The notes beneath the pieces are model-generated. The model saw nothing but the letters and a program-made list of their open reading frames with translations. It was not told the origin of the DNA and ran no database searches. A program made the translations under genes and the position numbers. This document shows positions 11,267-21,531 of a stretch of 64,000 nucleotides of DNA, one piece after another. This DNA comes from Massariosphaeria phaeospora (Eukaryota; Ascomycota; Dothideomycetes; Pleosporales). Positions within the stretch are counted from its first letter, which is position 1; the number at the start of each line of letters is the position of its first letter. Where the stretch lies: contig JAADJZ010000017.1 of assembly GCA_011032825.1 (NCBI GenBank), positions 967,511 through 1,031,510 on the forward strand, given 5' to 3'.

Positions 11267-12553
11267 ATGACCAGCGGACCTAGTTGGGTTTCCCTGCCTT
11301 TCAGCTTCGTTTCACCAGGGGAAGTGCTTGCCGCCGGTATTGTGCTTCCTTTGGTATGTACAGTCGTTGTCGTTTTGAGGATCTACACGAGATCATTGCA
11401 GAAACAGGCTTTGAAAATAGACGACTGGCTTATAATTCCCGCATGTGTGCGTTTCTCAAAAGAGACTCAAATGGTGGTGATTGACCTGGTGTAGGTTTTG
11501 ATCATCTGTCTCGGTGCGGCATTAGTCACGGGGTATGTGATGAAAGTGATGGGTTATCCCACTCCGCTTCCGTACGGCGTGGACCCCGAGAAAGCAGCAC
11601 ATATCTTCCTGGAGTCCTACGAGAAGGAAGCAAAGGTAATACGTCAAACTTCTCAATGGAATGCCCACTAATCATCGATGCAGATCGAATTCGCTTTCCA
11701 AATTTGTCAATGTCTCGCTCTTGGACTTGTTAGACTTAGCGTGATATGCTTCTGTCGTCGTATCTTCATCGTTTACCGAGGCTCTCCAATGGACTTGGCC
11801 ACCAAAACTCTTATTGCGATGAACATATGTTGGACATTGGCGTTCTTGCTACTCCAGATATTTGTCTGCAAACTGGAACTCTGGTTACATTGGTCGCCTC
11901 TTCAAGATGAGCTTGTCCTTCGAGATTGTGGAGATCTCAGGAAGCCTATCTTGGCGGCTGTGATATCTGACTTCGCTCTTGAGGTAATGGCTTTGCTGTT
12001 GCCTCTTCCAAGTGTAAGTGGTACCACCCTCCTTCGATCTCTTCTAACATACTTCTCAGATTTGGCGTCTTCAAGTCTCTGCTGCACGGCGGCTTGAAAT
12101 TACTGGGGTGTTTTTGCTTGGTTTGATGTCGGTTATAGGGTCCCTTATCAAGTTGGTATACTTCACCATCGTCCTTAGTAAACCTTATGACGCTGGATAC
12201 GATGTCAATCGTAAGTTTGGTCGGAAGTTTGAGGTGCGCTAGCGTCTAACATGGACGCAGAGATGGTTACTACGATGCTGTGGTGGGGTATGCTATCTGC
12301 CTCACTTGCGGTAATCGCGGCTTGCCTTCCCACAGTCTACGCACTTCGCAAGCGTATGAAGTGGCAATTCTCTCAGTCTAGTAACCATTCCTGGCCACGT
12401 AGCTGGCAGAAGATCATCTCATCCGGTGAGGAAGCTAGCTCAGGAAAAAGCGATGGAAAGGATCCAGAGATGTCTCGAGAACATGTCACGTTGGAACTCC
12501 AAGAAGTGCACTTTGCTTCTAATGGGAACTTAATGTCCAGGGGTGAGCTTTAG
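11267..12553 (+). CDS. PTH11-like integral membrane receptor (fungal rhodopsin-type domain)
   Basis: Five exons: 11267-11446, 11495-11635, 11684-12013, 12060-12210 and 12261-12553. Phases agree and give 364 residues. The protein has about seven hydrophobic helices, beginning VLAAGIVLPLVCTVVVVLRIY. Family landmarks are ALKIDDW after TM1, FAFQICQCLALGLVRLSVICF in the middle and a polar cytoplasmic C-terminal tail rich in S, E and K. The architecture is that of the fungal rhodopsin-like/PTH11-type GPCR family, proposed surface sensors at the plasma membrane. No CFEM domain is present. The ligand cannot be told from sequence. The copia element begins 168 bases after the stop. Confidence 0.85.
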
Positions 12554-12720
12554 CGCGAGATAAGCTGAGCACTTTTGCGGATCTAGGGGAGATAGAGTTG
12601 ACACGCACGGACGGGGCTGTATGTCTTTAGGTAGCATTGGTTCTAGGGCAAATGTTGCTTTATACAGTCTGTAACCACTCCATTCCCCTGGCATACTTCG
12701 TTTCTGATGCGCACCTTAGG

Positions 12721-12884
12721 TGTCGCGGTCAGTGCAAGCAGTGCGTAGGGAATTGAGGATTGAACTGAGGTTGTATTATCTAGAAGCTACGGAGTTTGTA
12801 GGTGCGAAAGCACAGACAGCGCTAGTCCTAGATAAGCGTAGTACCCTTATCCATCTCATAGGGTAAGAGCTATAAACCGTGACA
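12721..12884 (-). repeat. 3' LTR of the copia element
   Basis: 164 bases, TGTCGCGGTC to ACCGTGACA. It is identical to the other LTR except at three sites, each G here and A in the other LTR on the plus strand. It is preceded by the TTAGG duplication. Confidence 0.93.
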
Positions 12885-12900
12885 CACCCCCCAGCTGGCG
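12885..12900 (-). other. Polypurine tract of the copia element
   Basis: On the element's sense strand the bases just before the 3' LTR read CTGGGGGGTG, a purine-rich run where plus-strand priming is expected. Confidence 0.6.
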
Positions 12901-12939
12901 TAGGCTCAAAGGCATTGAGTGGACGACAGCTGATTAGTA

Positions 12940-15900
12940 TCAGTGTATGTAGAGGGCGTCGAGGTCGTCCCCAGCAGCCTGACGTAGGCCCTTCAGGCGC
13001 TCTGTGATGTCAACGAGGTTGAGTTGGCGGACGAACTCTGTAAACTTCTGCTTTGGTAGTATCTTTGTGAGTCCATCAGCAGGCATACGATCAGTAGGAA
13101 CCTATTGGACGTTGATTCGTGAGGCAGTGACCTCCTGTCGAATCCAGAGCTGGTGGATGTCGACGTGCTTGACCTTCGTATGAAGCTTGTCGTGCTTTTT
13201 CGTAACAATACCAACAGTCTGCTGATTGTCACACCAAATTGTAGGTGTACAGTCGAGCGTAAGGTTGATTCTATTAAAGAATCGCATCCATTCCTCCATT
13301 TGCGAGGCAGCGAGAGATAACGAGAGCAATTTAGACTCTGTAGTTGATTTTGTGACTGTGCGCTGTATAGTCGATTTCCAGTCAATCATAAGTCCACCGA
13401 ATTTGAACGCGTAACCCTGAGAGCTCCGGCGAGTCTTAGGCTCGTCAGCGTACGAGGCGTCAGATGATCCAAAGAAGAGAGGATCGCGATATAGAGAATC
13501 GTTAGAGAGATACTCGGCTATGTTCTGTGCGCTAGCAGAGGCTTCAAGAGCGAGAGCCTTCGTGCTAAGCAGGTAGCGCTAGGTTTGGCAGATCTTCGAG
13601 ACGTGTAACTGTCCTGGGTTGGTAAGGTAGCAGGCAAAGACGACGTGCGTTCGGGCGACGTTAGGCCTGCCCTAGACAGCAATGTATGCCAAGAAGCTAA
13701 CTAGTTGCTAATAGAGCTTCGTTCGAGTAGCGTTAAGCTTCTCGATAGACTGCGGCAGCTAGTTCTTTATTAGTAGAACGTCTAGAGCCTTGCCTACAGC
13801 CTTAATACTAAATCGAGCGCACACTTTATTAATAAAGGCGTCTTGAACAAGCTAAGTCTTGTGTAGAGCTCGATCGCGCACAATGCAGATTTCGAGAAAC
13901 TAGGTAAAGTTTTCTATAGCTTTGATGTTGTATAGGTTTACTAGATCTTTCTCAAAGAACCTGTAGAGATAAGCGTTTGATTGATGAAATGCTATAACGA
14001 TGTCGTTAACGTAGACGAATAGAATAAGCTAGCAATTCGTGTACAGACACAGGAAGCTCTTAACTAGTTTTAAGCCTAGCTTGATAAGCTTGCAGCGTAG
14101 CTCGTTGTACTATAGTACAGGTAACTCTTTTAGGCCGTACAAAGCGCAAAGCACTATTATAATTTCGCCTTTAATTAAGCGGAAGGCCTTAGGTGTTTTA
14201 GCATACAGTGTCTGATTAATCTTTGCGTTTAGAAAAGTAGTTGGGACGTCGTACTGCTTTAGCTCTAAGTTAAAGTAGTTGGCAATCGCGATAAGAGCGC
14301 GGAAGCTGCGTATCGCAAGCGTAGCAGCGTACGTGTTGTCAAGCGAAGCTTGGAAGTTGCCTTAGACAACTAGTTGAGCCTTGAAGCGTAAGAGATTTTT
14401 ATCTCTGTTTGTCTTGTATGTAAAGATCTAAATTAGCGGTAGCACCTCGCTATTAGCTGTAGCTCTCTTTTGGTTCGTCTTTCTAAATACGCCTTTAGCG
14501 CGTAGATTTCTCTATTCGATCTCTATAGCGTGTCGAAATTAACTGCCATGTATGTGTGTATCTAGCTGCCTTACTGCCTTCGGCGAAAGCAGCAGCTGTA
14601 ATTAATAGATTCGCGGTATCTCATCTATCGCAGCAGGTATCGAGGCGATCTCGGTTGAAAACGCTCGCAGGTAATTGACTAGAAGCTTAGGTCCTAGCCT
14701 CGTAGCGTAGGACTAAATAGCAAAGTTGTTTAGATTCTTTGGTTTTCGACTGCGCTTGCCTGTAATAATAAAGCTTGTGTTAGTTAAATCGAGATTAACG
14801 TCCTATAAAGCTTTCTCGCCTTGTTGGCAATAACCCTTAAGAACGACATGTATTGTGTCTCTCTCTTCAGATGCTCTAAAAGTTAGCATCTATTGTTGAT
14901 TTAATTCGAGTACGTCGTTAGATTCGAGTACGTCGTTAGTTGTTTTACTCTCTACATAGGAGCTTCTAGCTGTTAGAGCTAAAGTCACAAGTGCTGTTTA
15001 GCGGCTGCGCTAACGAGCAGTTAACAAGTCTTCGATGCTAATATCGTTGTCCTGTAGCATCTCTAGATATTCGAGTAGCTCGATTACTTTCTCGATTACT
15101 AACGTAGAGGCGTAGCCGTCCATTTCCTCGAAAAAGAGCGTAGGTTCGAACACAACGTTACGTGTAACAATAACAGTATCCTTTGTAAGCAGCTATATAC
15201 GGAAGATATTAGTGCCTTGGTAGCCAACTAGGTAGCCAATAAGAGTACGCGATTCGAGCTTGTTAGCAGCTCTTAGATCGCGGTTGTAGACGTAGGCGCG
15301 ACAGCCAATAGGCCTCATATAAGCGACGAGTAGCTTTCGTTCTTATACAACCTCGTACGGTGTCTTCTAACCTAGTGCTTTAGTAGGCGTTCGATTGAGA
15401 ATGTACGCGGCTGTGCGATACATCTTATGTAATAGATCCTTTAGTAGGTTCGCGTGTATGCGCATAGCGCGAGCTTGCTAAGTAAAAACTCCGCTTGCGC
15501 GCTTAATAAGTCCATTCGGCTTCTTTGTGCTAGGCGGAGCTAGCTCGTACAGCATTCCTAGTTCGTCTGTAGTGTTAATTAGATCGTTGCCAAATTCCTT
15601 TTCGTTGTCGCATTGGATAGCGACTACGTTAGCATTGTTCACGCGCTGAATCTTGCGAATCAAGGCTATGAACTAGCGTGTGAGAGTCAACTTGTCCTTT
15701 CGCTTAATTGTAGCTATTTTATGCCATTTTGAGTACTCGTCTATCGAGTGCGAAGCGTATTTGCTACCGTCGATACACTCCTCTCCTATAGAGATAATGT
15801 AGATCAAGTCTATCGCGATTCGATAGAATAGTCGTTGTGCACGGCTCTCAGCCAGGCGCCTTAAAATAATATAAGTTATTCGAGCTTCGATACACGTCTA

Positions 15901-17745
15901 GCAGAGACAGTCTATATAGTCTCCTGTTAGTTGAACGCCAGTGACGTTTGGTTCGAGTTGATCAATAGCCTTCCGGCCTAGGTAGCTTTATATTAGATAA
16001 GCAGCACGTTGATCGACGACATTAGTAGGCTTTGGCGCGTACAACGAGCGGTACGATGCTCTAAAAGTACTTAATCGTAAATGTAAAAGTAATAGAGGGG
16101 GTCGGCGTGATAGCTTTGCATCAATAAGCTAGTGTCCCCTATTGTACTCAAGTTGCGCGATAACGTTCGATGTCTGTCGCATGTACAGAACGTTGCGGCT
16201 AGAGTCGAAGTAAATTAACTCTGTACAGCAGCGAGCGAGTTTTAAGACGCTTGTAAGAAAGCCTTCAACGTACGCAACGTGCGTTAGCTCTAGCGTTAGC
16301 AATTCATGTAGCGTACAAGCTACGAGGTCCATCGTGCCCCAAGCTGTAATAGGAATACAGCTATTGCCAGCATTAACAAAGCAGCGCTTTAGGTTGTTGC
16401 TCGTTCTCTTCTAGCCTTTCTATGTCTCTAAGTTAACAACGTGTGTATTGGATCCAGGATCAACAATCCATCGATTAAGTAGGTTAGTCTAAGTAGTGTC
16501 ATCAACAGCTATTGTTGTAAGAGTTCCAACAAACTCGGTAAGAGCTTCGATCGCGATACTGTCATAACTGTCGTAACTGTCGTAGCCAGGTGTCATGAGT
16601 AATAGGCTAGTTGATATCACGAACGTGTTAGTGTTGGCAGGTAGCTTGCCGTCGTTAACCCGTAGTGAGCCAGCGTTCTGTCCAGCGCTCTGAGGTTAGC
16701 AGGCTGCCTACCTCTCAAGAGCAGTCTTGATGCGCGCGTTGATCTTAGAATCCTTCCGCGCTTCTTCAACCTTGCGTATAGCCTCAGCTGCAGGTTGATA
16801 AGACTTCGGACGCTCCGGGTAGCGTGTATTCAGAATGAAGCAGTTGGTGTACCAATGCTTCTTTTTACAGATACAGGTAGGCGTTGGTCGTGCGCCGTCA
16901 CGGTAGCGCTGTCTTTGATTGCCTGTTAATTGAAGCTCAATCGAGTGCGCGATACCGAGCTTAGCGGCAGTAACTACTAGGCCAGTAGAGTAAAGCTTCG
17001 TACGGCGTAGATATGTAGTCATCTCAGCGACGTAGGTCTCTAGAGATAAGATCTTAGCAGTAGTGCCTCGCGCTTCATGCTTGAATATCTCGCGCAGGCA
17101 AGTCGTAGCGTATTCTTAATCAAGTGCTTTGCAGGCGATTAGAAAGTCCTCTTGTAGTCAATTGCCGTTAGTCTCTAGCAGATTAACAGCCTTGCCTTGA
17201 GCTGTGATGAATATCCAGTTAGATAGCCATTGTTCGACTTTCTTCGCAGCTCGTGGAGCAGTCTTGAGTGTAGTGTATTTATTAGCGAGCTCGCGGCAGC
17301 GAGTCGCGTCTGTTGGGCAAAAGAACTTCTTAAGAGCAACTAGTCGGTCGTAGAGTGTCTCGTAATCCTTAATGAGGTGTATGTAGCGTACAGCAATCGT
17401 CTTGCTAATATTCGTGTTCAAGTCGGCCAAAGCTTTTTTCTAGGTACGGTACTTAGAGCGGCGTCGCTTCCATCGATCGCATTCCTATCGGTAAGACTCT
17501 CGGTTGTCTGCATTAAAGTTAGAGAGCCTAATAGCTCCAGCCGTGTAGTCGATGAGTTGAGGCTCGATAGCCTTCGTCAGCTTAGAGAGAAGCTCCCTAG
17601 CTACGTTAGAATTGATATACTGCCAAAGACCGTAGCGATTGGCAACGTCTCGGCGAATGAACAGCTAGGTAAACTAGTCGTTAAGCGTGTTCAGTATGAC
17701 TGTGACGCGCGTTACAGCGAGGTTAGACTTAGTAGCCATTGTAGA
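12940..17745 (-). pseudogene. copia gag-pol, multiply interrupted
   Basis: Fragments in one frame along the minus strand. A gag-like block lies at about 17,430-17,158. A zinc knuckle (CICKKKHWYTNC) lies near 16,870. An integrase segment (QCDNEKEFGN) lies near 15,600. The reverse-transcriptase core is near 14,005, where the YVDD box reads YVND. An RNase H block with STTESKLLSLS lies near 13,340, and the terminus (PADGLTKILP, ALYIH) near 12,950-13,080. YVND is explained by one G-to-A change and would itself abolish polymerase activity. Numerous TAG/TAA codons replace what family comparison suggests were Gln or Trp codons. Confidence 0.85.
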
Positions 17746-17919
17746 GGCTATAGTCGTATGTGATTGGATTTAGGCTGAGATCCAGGCAATGTGCGTCGTG
17801 GGTAAACGCGGTAACAGGTGCGCTGTAGTGGACGCGGTAACAGGTGCGTTGTAGTGAACGCGGTATAGCAACGTGCGACTCGAGTAGAGTAACGATTGCA
17901 CTAGGTAAGAACAATCCTA

Positions 17920-17940
17920 GGTTGCAGCCGGGCTTATAAC
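17920..17940 (-). other. Probable primer-binding site of the copia element
   Basis: Directly inside the 5' LTR the plus strand reads CCGGGCTTATAAC. This resembles the anticodon arm of eukaryotic initiator tRNA-Met (GGGCTCATAAC) with a C-to-T change. The element sense strand is therefore complementary to an internal tRNA segment, as in Drosophila copia, which primes from an initiator tRNA half-molecule. The tRNA comparison is from general knowledge; the match is by eye. Confidence 0.5.
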
Positions 17941-18104
17941 TGTCGCGGTCAGTGCAAGCAGTGCGTAGGGAATTGAGAATTGAACTAAGGTTGTATTATC
18001 TAGAAGCTACGGAGTTTGTAGGTGCAAAAGCACAGACAGCGCTAGTCCTAGATAAGCGTAGTACCCTTATCCATCTCATAGGGTAAGAGCTATAAACCGT
18101 GACA
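17941..18104 (-). repeat. 5' LTR of the copia element
   Basis: 164 bases, TG...CA ends, followed by the TTAGG target duplication. It carries A at the three positions where the other LTR has G, consistent with deamination-type change after insertion. Confidence 0.93.
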
Positions 18105-18144
18105 TTAGGTGTAATTGCACCTTTCTACCTCTACAAGCCCTACT

Positions 18145-18282
18145 AGACATTACCTAGTATGCTAGATACAATAGAGCTTTGTAGGGGCAGAGGTACACTT
18201 TCTACCTATTATTACATATTTATATACTGTCAAGAGGGTTCCCCCAAGTCTATCGTTATCAGAATTGGATTCTGCCAAGGGG
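18145..18282 (+). repeat. Dispersed short repeat, copy 4, with an inverted arm
   Basis: Contains GACATTACCTAGTATGCTAG, ATACAATAGAGCTTTGTA, CTGTCAAGAGG and GGATTCTGCCAAGGGG in family order. Just upstream (about 18,124-18,143) TACCTCTACAAGCCCTAC is an inverted match of the internal GCTTTGTAGGGGCAGAGGTA, so this copy could fold as a hairpin. It abuts the copia 5' LTR. Confidence 0.75.
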
Positions 18283-19295
18283 TTGGCTTAGACCATTCTA
18301 TTTTCTAGTCGATTTAGACCCCCGATGACACTACGAGAAAACTTCGCAGTCTCATACATCGTCAAAGCTCTGTACGAAGATTGAGTTAAGGATAAATTGA
18401 TCTCCATACACACATAGAGGACGATGATGTCAAGAAAGATAGATACAGGTTTTCGCGTGCTCCCTGAAGAAAGGTTCTACCTACACTTCGAACCCTGTAT
18501 ATGTTCGATCTCAGGATCACTATACTTTTGGGGCTATCTCTGGAGAGGCACTTCGAGAGTAGTCGCACCTCTAGGTGGTACATTTAGCCTAGAGAAAAGA
18601 TGCCATGGGCGGACCAAGCCCGAGACATTTTTGAACCTAGTTAGGTGAACGATAGTTTTAGTGCAGCATGCAATGCACGACTTTTGACGGAAGGTTGACT
18701 TGTAAAAAGGAAAGACGGAGCGATGCTGCATACCGGATGTCCCGCTTCCGGTAGTTCGCGATGGGTTGTTTCGGCCCGAGCATTCACCCCACCGATCAGT
18801 CCATCCTTGACAATCATCACTTCCAAGCCGGCCATTGATTGCGGCACAGCGCTCGTGTGCATCGCCTGCGGCACAGAATGAAGTCCGGACGGGGTAAAGT
18901 GACAACGTAGACACTGATTGGGTAGGGATCGCGCTAGAACCTCCCGCCACAATGGATCAGCAGCGCTGGTTGTTCCATTGACTCTCACTCTCTCGGGACT
19001 CTGAACCATGCCTGGAAGCACATATTCTGGGATCCTCTTATAGCTGCTGCCTTTAGCTTCGCCTCTTTTCATCTATCCTGTCCGACTTGGCCTTGCCTTG
19101 TTTTCGTCGTCCCCCAGTTATTCCCTTCCCTCGATCATGGAGCGAATTTATTTGCATGCCTAGTCCAAGCCATCGCCGGCTGCGCGATACTCAACTACAT
19201 GAACCTTCAATAGCAGACTACGAGAGTGGATCCTTTGACCTAGATACCCCATCGACTCCGAAAACTTCTCACGATCCACCCCGCGTATCTTAATT
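18283..19295. other. Intergenic, no gene recognised
   Basis: Overlapping minus-strand frames occupy 18,534-19,072 but have neither family motif nor coherent splicing. Upstream region of the efflux-carrier gene. Confidence 0.45.
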
Positions 19296-20956
19296 ATGGC
19301 CTCAAACAACCATCGCGATGTTAGCACTACAAAGTTGGTGCTCATCATGATTGGGTTATGTCTCGCTGTCTTTTTAACAGGAATGGTCGGTTATCCCTCA
19401 CGCTCCTCACGAACTATCACTCACATTGCTTAGGACCAAACTATTCTTGCAACAGCTGCACCAACGATTAGTGAAGAATTCGATGCGTTGAACGACATTG
19501 CGTGGTGGACAAACATCTATCTGCTCACCCTTAGCAGTTTCCAACTCTTCTACGGCAAGCTTTACAGTTTATTCTCGATCAAACTGGTCTACATTCTTGC
19601 TATCGTAGTATTCGAAATCGGGTCCCTTATATGCACGACCGCACCCAACTCAATCGCGCTGATACTTGGCCGTGCAATCTCAGGCCTAGGAGCCTCAGGG
19701 ATATGTTCCGGCGGCGTTCTAATCACGACGAAAATCATACCACTTTCCCGTCGACCGGCATATCTGGGCATCATGTCGGCTGTTTTCGGCGTCGCCGCTA
19801 TCGCTGGACCGTTCATTGGTGGCGCCTTGACCGACAGATCGACCTGGAGATGGTGCTTCGGTATCAATCTTCCAATCGGTGCCTTGACAATCGTCATCTG
19901 TATTCTTCTGGTTCATCTTCCGCCTGAGGCGCGTGCTCAGTCGCTTCAACTCAAAGACAAGATCCGAGAGTTCGATGTGCCCGGGACGTTGCTCATGGTT
20001 GCGGGCCTGGTATGTCTTCTACTTGGACTGCAATGGGGAGGCAGCATGTACCCATGGAGCAACGGGCGTGTCATCTCGGTGCTCGTCGTCTCTGCAGTAT
20101 TACTACTTGCTTTCATCGCGTTGCAGGTTTTCAGCCAGCCTTCGAAGTCAAAGACCATCCGTCAACCATCAGTAAGAACCGCGACATCTGGTTTGCGGCA
20201 AGCTACGCCGTCACCCTCACCGGCGGTATCTACGTGGTCATGCTCTATCTCCCGTTCTGGTTCCAGATTGTTCGCAACGGCAATGCTCTTACCTCAGGAG
20301 TACTATTGACGCCAACCATCGGCGCATACGTCGTGGGCTCTATACTGGCCGGCGGAATGACGAGCGCCATTGGATACTACAACCCGGGAATGATTCTCGG
20401 CACAATCTGTCTGATTCCCGGCGCGGTGCTCTTAGCGACTTTGAAGCCCAGCACGTCCACCAAGAATATCATAGGCTTCGAATTGCTTTACGGCTTTGGG
20501 GCTGGCTTCGGATTCGGTCAGCCAAGCTACGTAGTTCAGACCCTTCTTCCGGATTCCGACGTTCCCATCGGCGTCACTTTCATCACGCTGGTGCAGAACC
20601 TCAGCGCGTCGATATTTGTCGCAGTTGGACAGAGCGTGTTCCAAAACAGTCTGCATGAAGGACTTACAGATGTGTCTCAAGGAGGGATCAGCCAGGAATC
20701 ACTTCAGACCGGTGCAAAGGACTTGATCGCCTCTTTGCCAGCGGACGATCGGCTCAAAGCACTGGGAATTTTCAGTGACTCTCTCATTCGCACCATGTAC
20801 ATTCCTCTTGCATTAGCCTGTGCGACCACAATCGGAGCGTTAGGTACGCGCTGGTCTTCAATGAAGAAGGCCCAGCCTTCCTCTTCTGAGGCGCGCGAAC
20901 CTAACAAGGAGGAAAGCGAGAAACCGATATCTGACACTAGTGTAACCGCAGCTTAG
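19296..20956 (+). pseudogene. MFS DHA2-type (14-TM) efflux transporter with a frameshift
   Basis: Exon 1 is 19296-19385 (MASNNHRDV...LTGM). A 48-base intron follows, then DQTILATAAPTISEEF from 19434. DHA2 landmarks are clear: DQTILATA in TM1, GRAISGLGASGI, the antiporter motif GPFIGGALTDRSTWRWCF, INLPIGAL, and a polar C-terminus ending about 20,954. Around 20,120-20,132 the frame changes by one base within GGTTTTCAGCC. The first frame carries ...LLLAFIALQV; the next carries FQPAFEV, then the TM segments with YLPFWFQI. No GT/AG intron reconciles the two. Either the gene is broken after about TM6-7 or the assembly has a one-base error there. Family members export toxins or drugs and often sit beside biosynthetic genes. 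Confidence 0.8.
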
Positions 20957-21130
20957 TGATACGTTGGTAGATTATAATTAATAAGTTCAAGTATTGCTGC
21001 GATCTTTGCCTATCTAGTTGCGGATCTTGTCAAGACCATTCGTCACTTCGACCGCAATTCGCAAAAAGACACGTGCTGACTAATCCAAACATCGGAGCTT
21101 GTGTCACCACATCCACGTGACTAGAATTAC
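20957..21130. other. 3' flank of the efflux gene
   Basis: A+T-rich, no gene. Confidence 0.4.
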
Positions 21131-21272
21131 CCCACCCTGCTAATATAATTTATTGCTAATACAGAGATCGTAGGCGAACTCCTTAACAGTGTATAGGATT
21201 TTAGCAATACATAGGTTATCTACCTTTCCCTCTACAAAGCCCTACTGTATCTTCTATACAGGGTATGGTCTA
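21131..21272 (-). repeat. Dispersed short repeat, copy 5 (reverse)
   Basis: Read on the minus strand it runs ACCCTGTATAGAAGATACAG, TAGGGCTTTGTAGAGG, TATTGCTAAAATCC, then the distal block AATAAATTATATTAGCAGGG, which matches the distal block of the copy at 39.2-39.3 kb. This helps fix the full repeat length at about 140 bases. Confidence 0.75.
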
Positions 21273-21531
21273 GAAAGAGGATGTAAGAGGAAGTGCGTAT
21301 GATAACTGACTACGCGTCCCAAGGATGATACGAAATTGGATCAGCATTGCCAGTCGCTAGCGAGATTGCCTGAGCATAGTGAGCACGTAGTGACAGCCCG
21401 ATGAAAATACGAGGATCTTCGCCGACGCCTATCTTTTTAGTTATCTAAACCGGCTGATATCATCAGGAAATATCTAAGAAAACAACAGCCGTGACTATAT
21501 CCATCGACAGATATCAATCGTCGGTCGACTT

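Larger units (their letters stand above)
12721..18104 (-). mobile_element. Ty1/copia LTR retrotransposon, full length, RIP-damaged
   Basis: A 5,384-base element bounded by two 164-base direct LTRs (TG...CA ends) and a 5-base target duplication, TTAGG. The coding order (gag and zinc knuckle near 17 kb, integrase near 15.6 kb, reverse transcriptase near 14 kb, RNase H near 13.2 kb) places it on the minus strand and marks it as copia rather than gypsy. The recognisable coding fragments share one reading frame, so a single gag-pol frame was present originally. It is now cut by many TAG/TAA codons in TpA-rich sequence, the pattern left by RIP. It is not expected to be autonomous. Confidence 0.92.

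Noticed and set aside
12721..18104. Reading the copia stops as translational recoding
   Set aside because: Stops are numerous, include TAA and TAG, and occur with a YVDD-to-YVND change and TpA enrichment. RIP explains all of these.
18534..19072. Overlapping minus frames of 138-143 codons
   Set aside because: No family resemblance, no coherent introns and different frames with equal openness.
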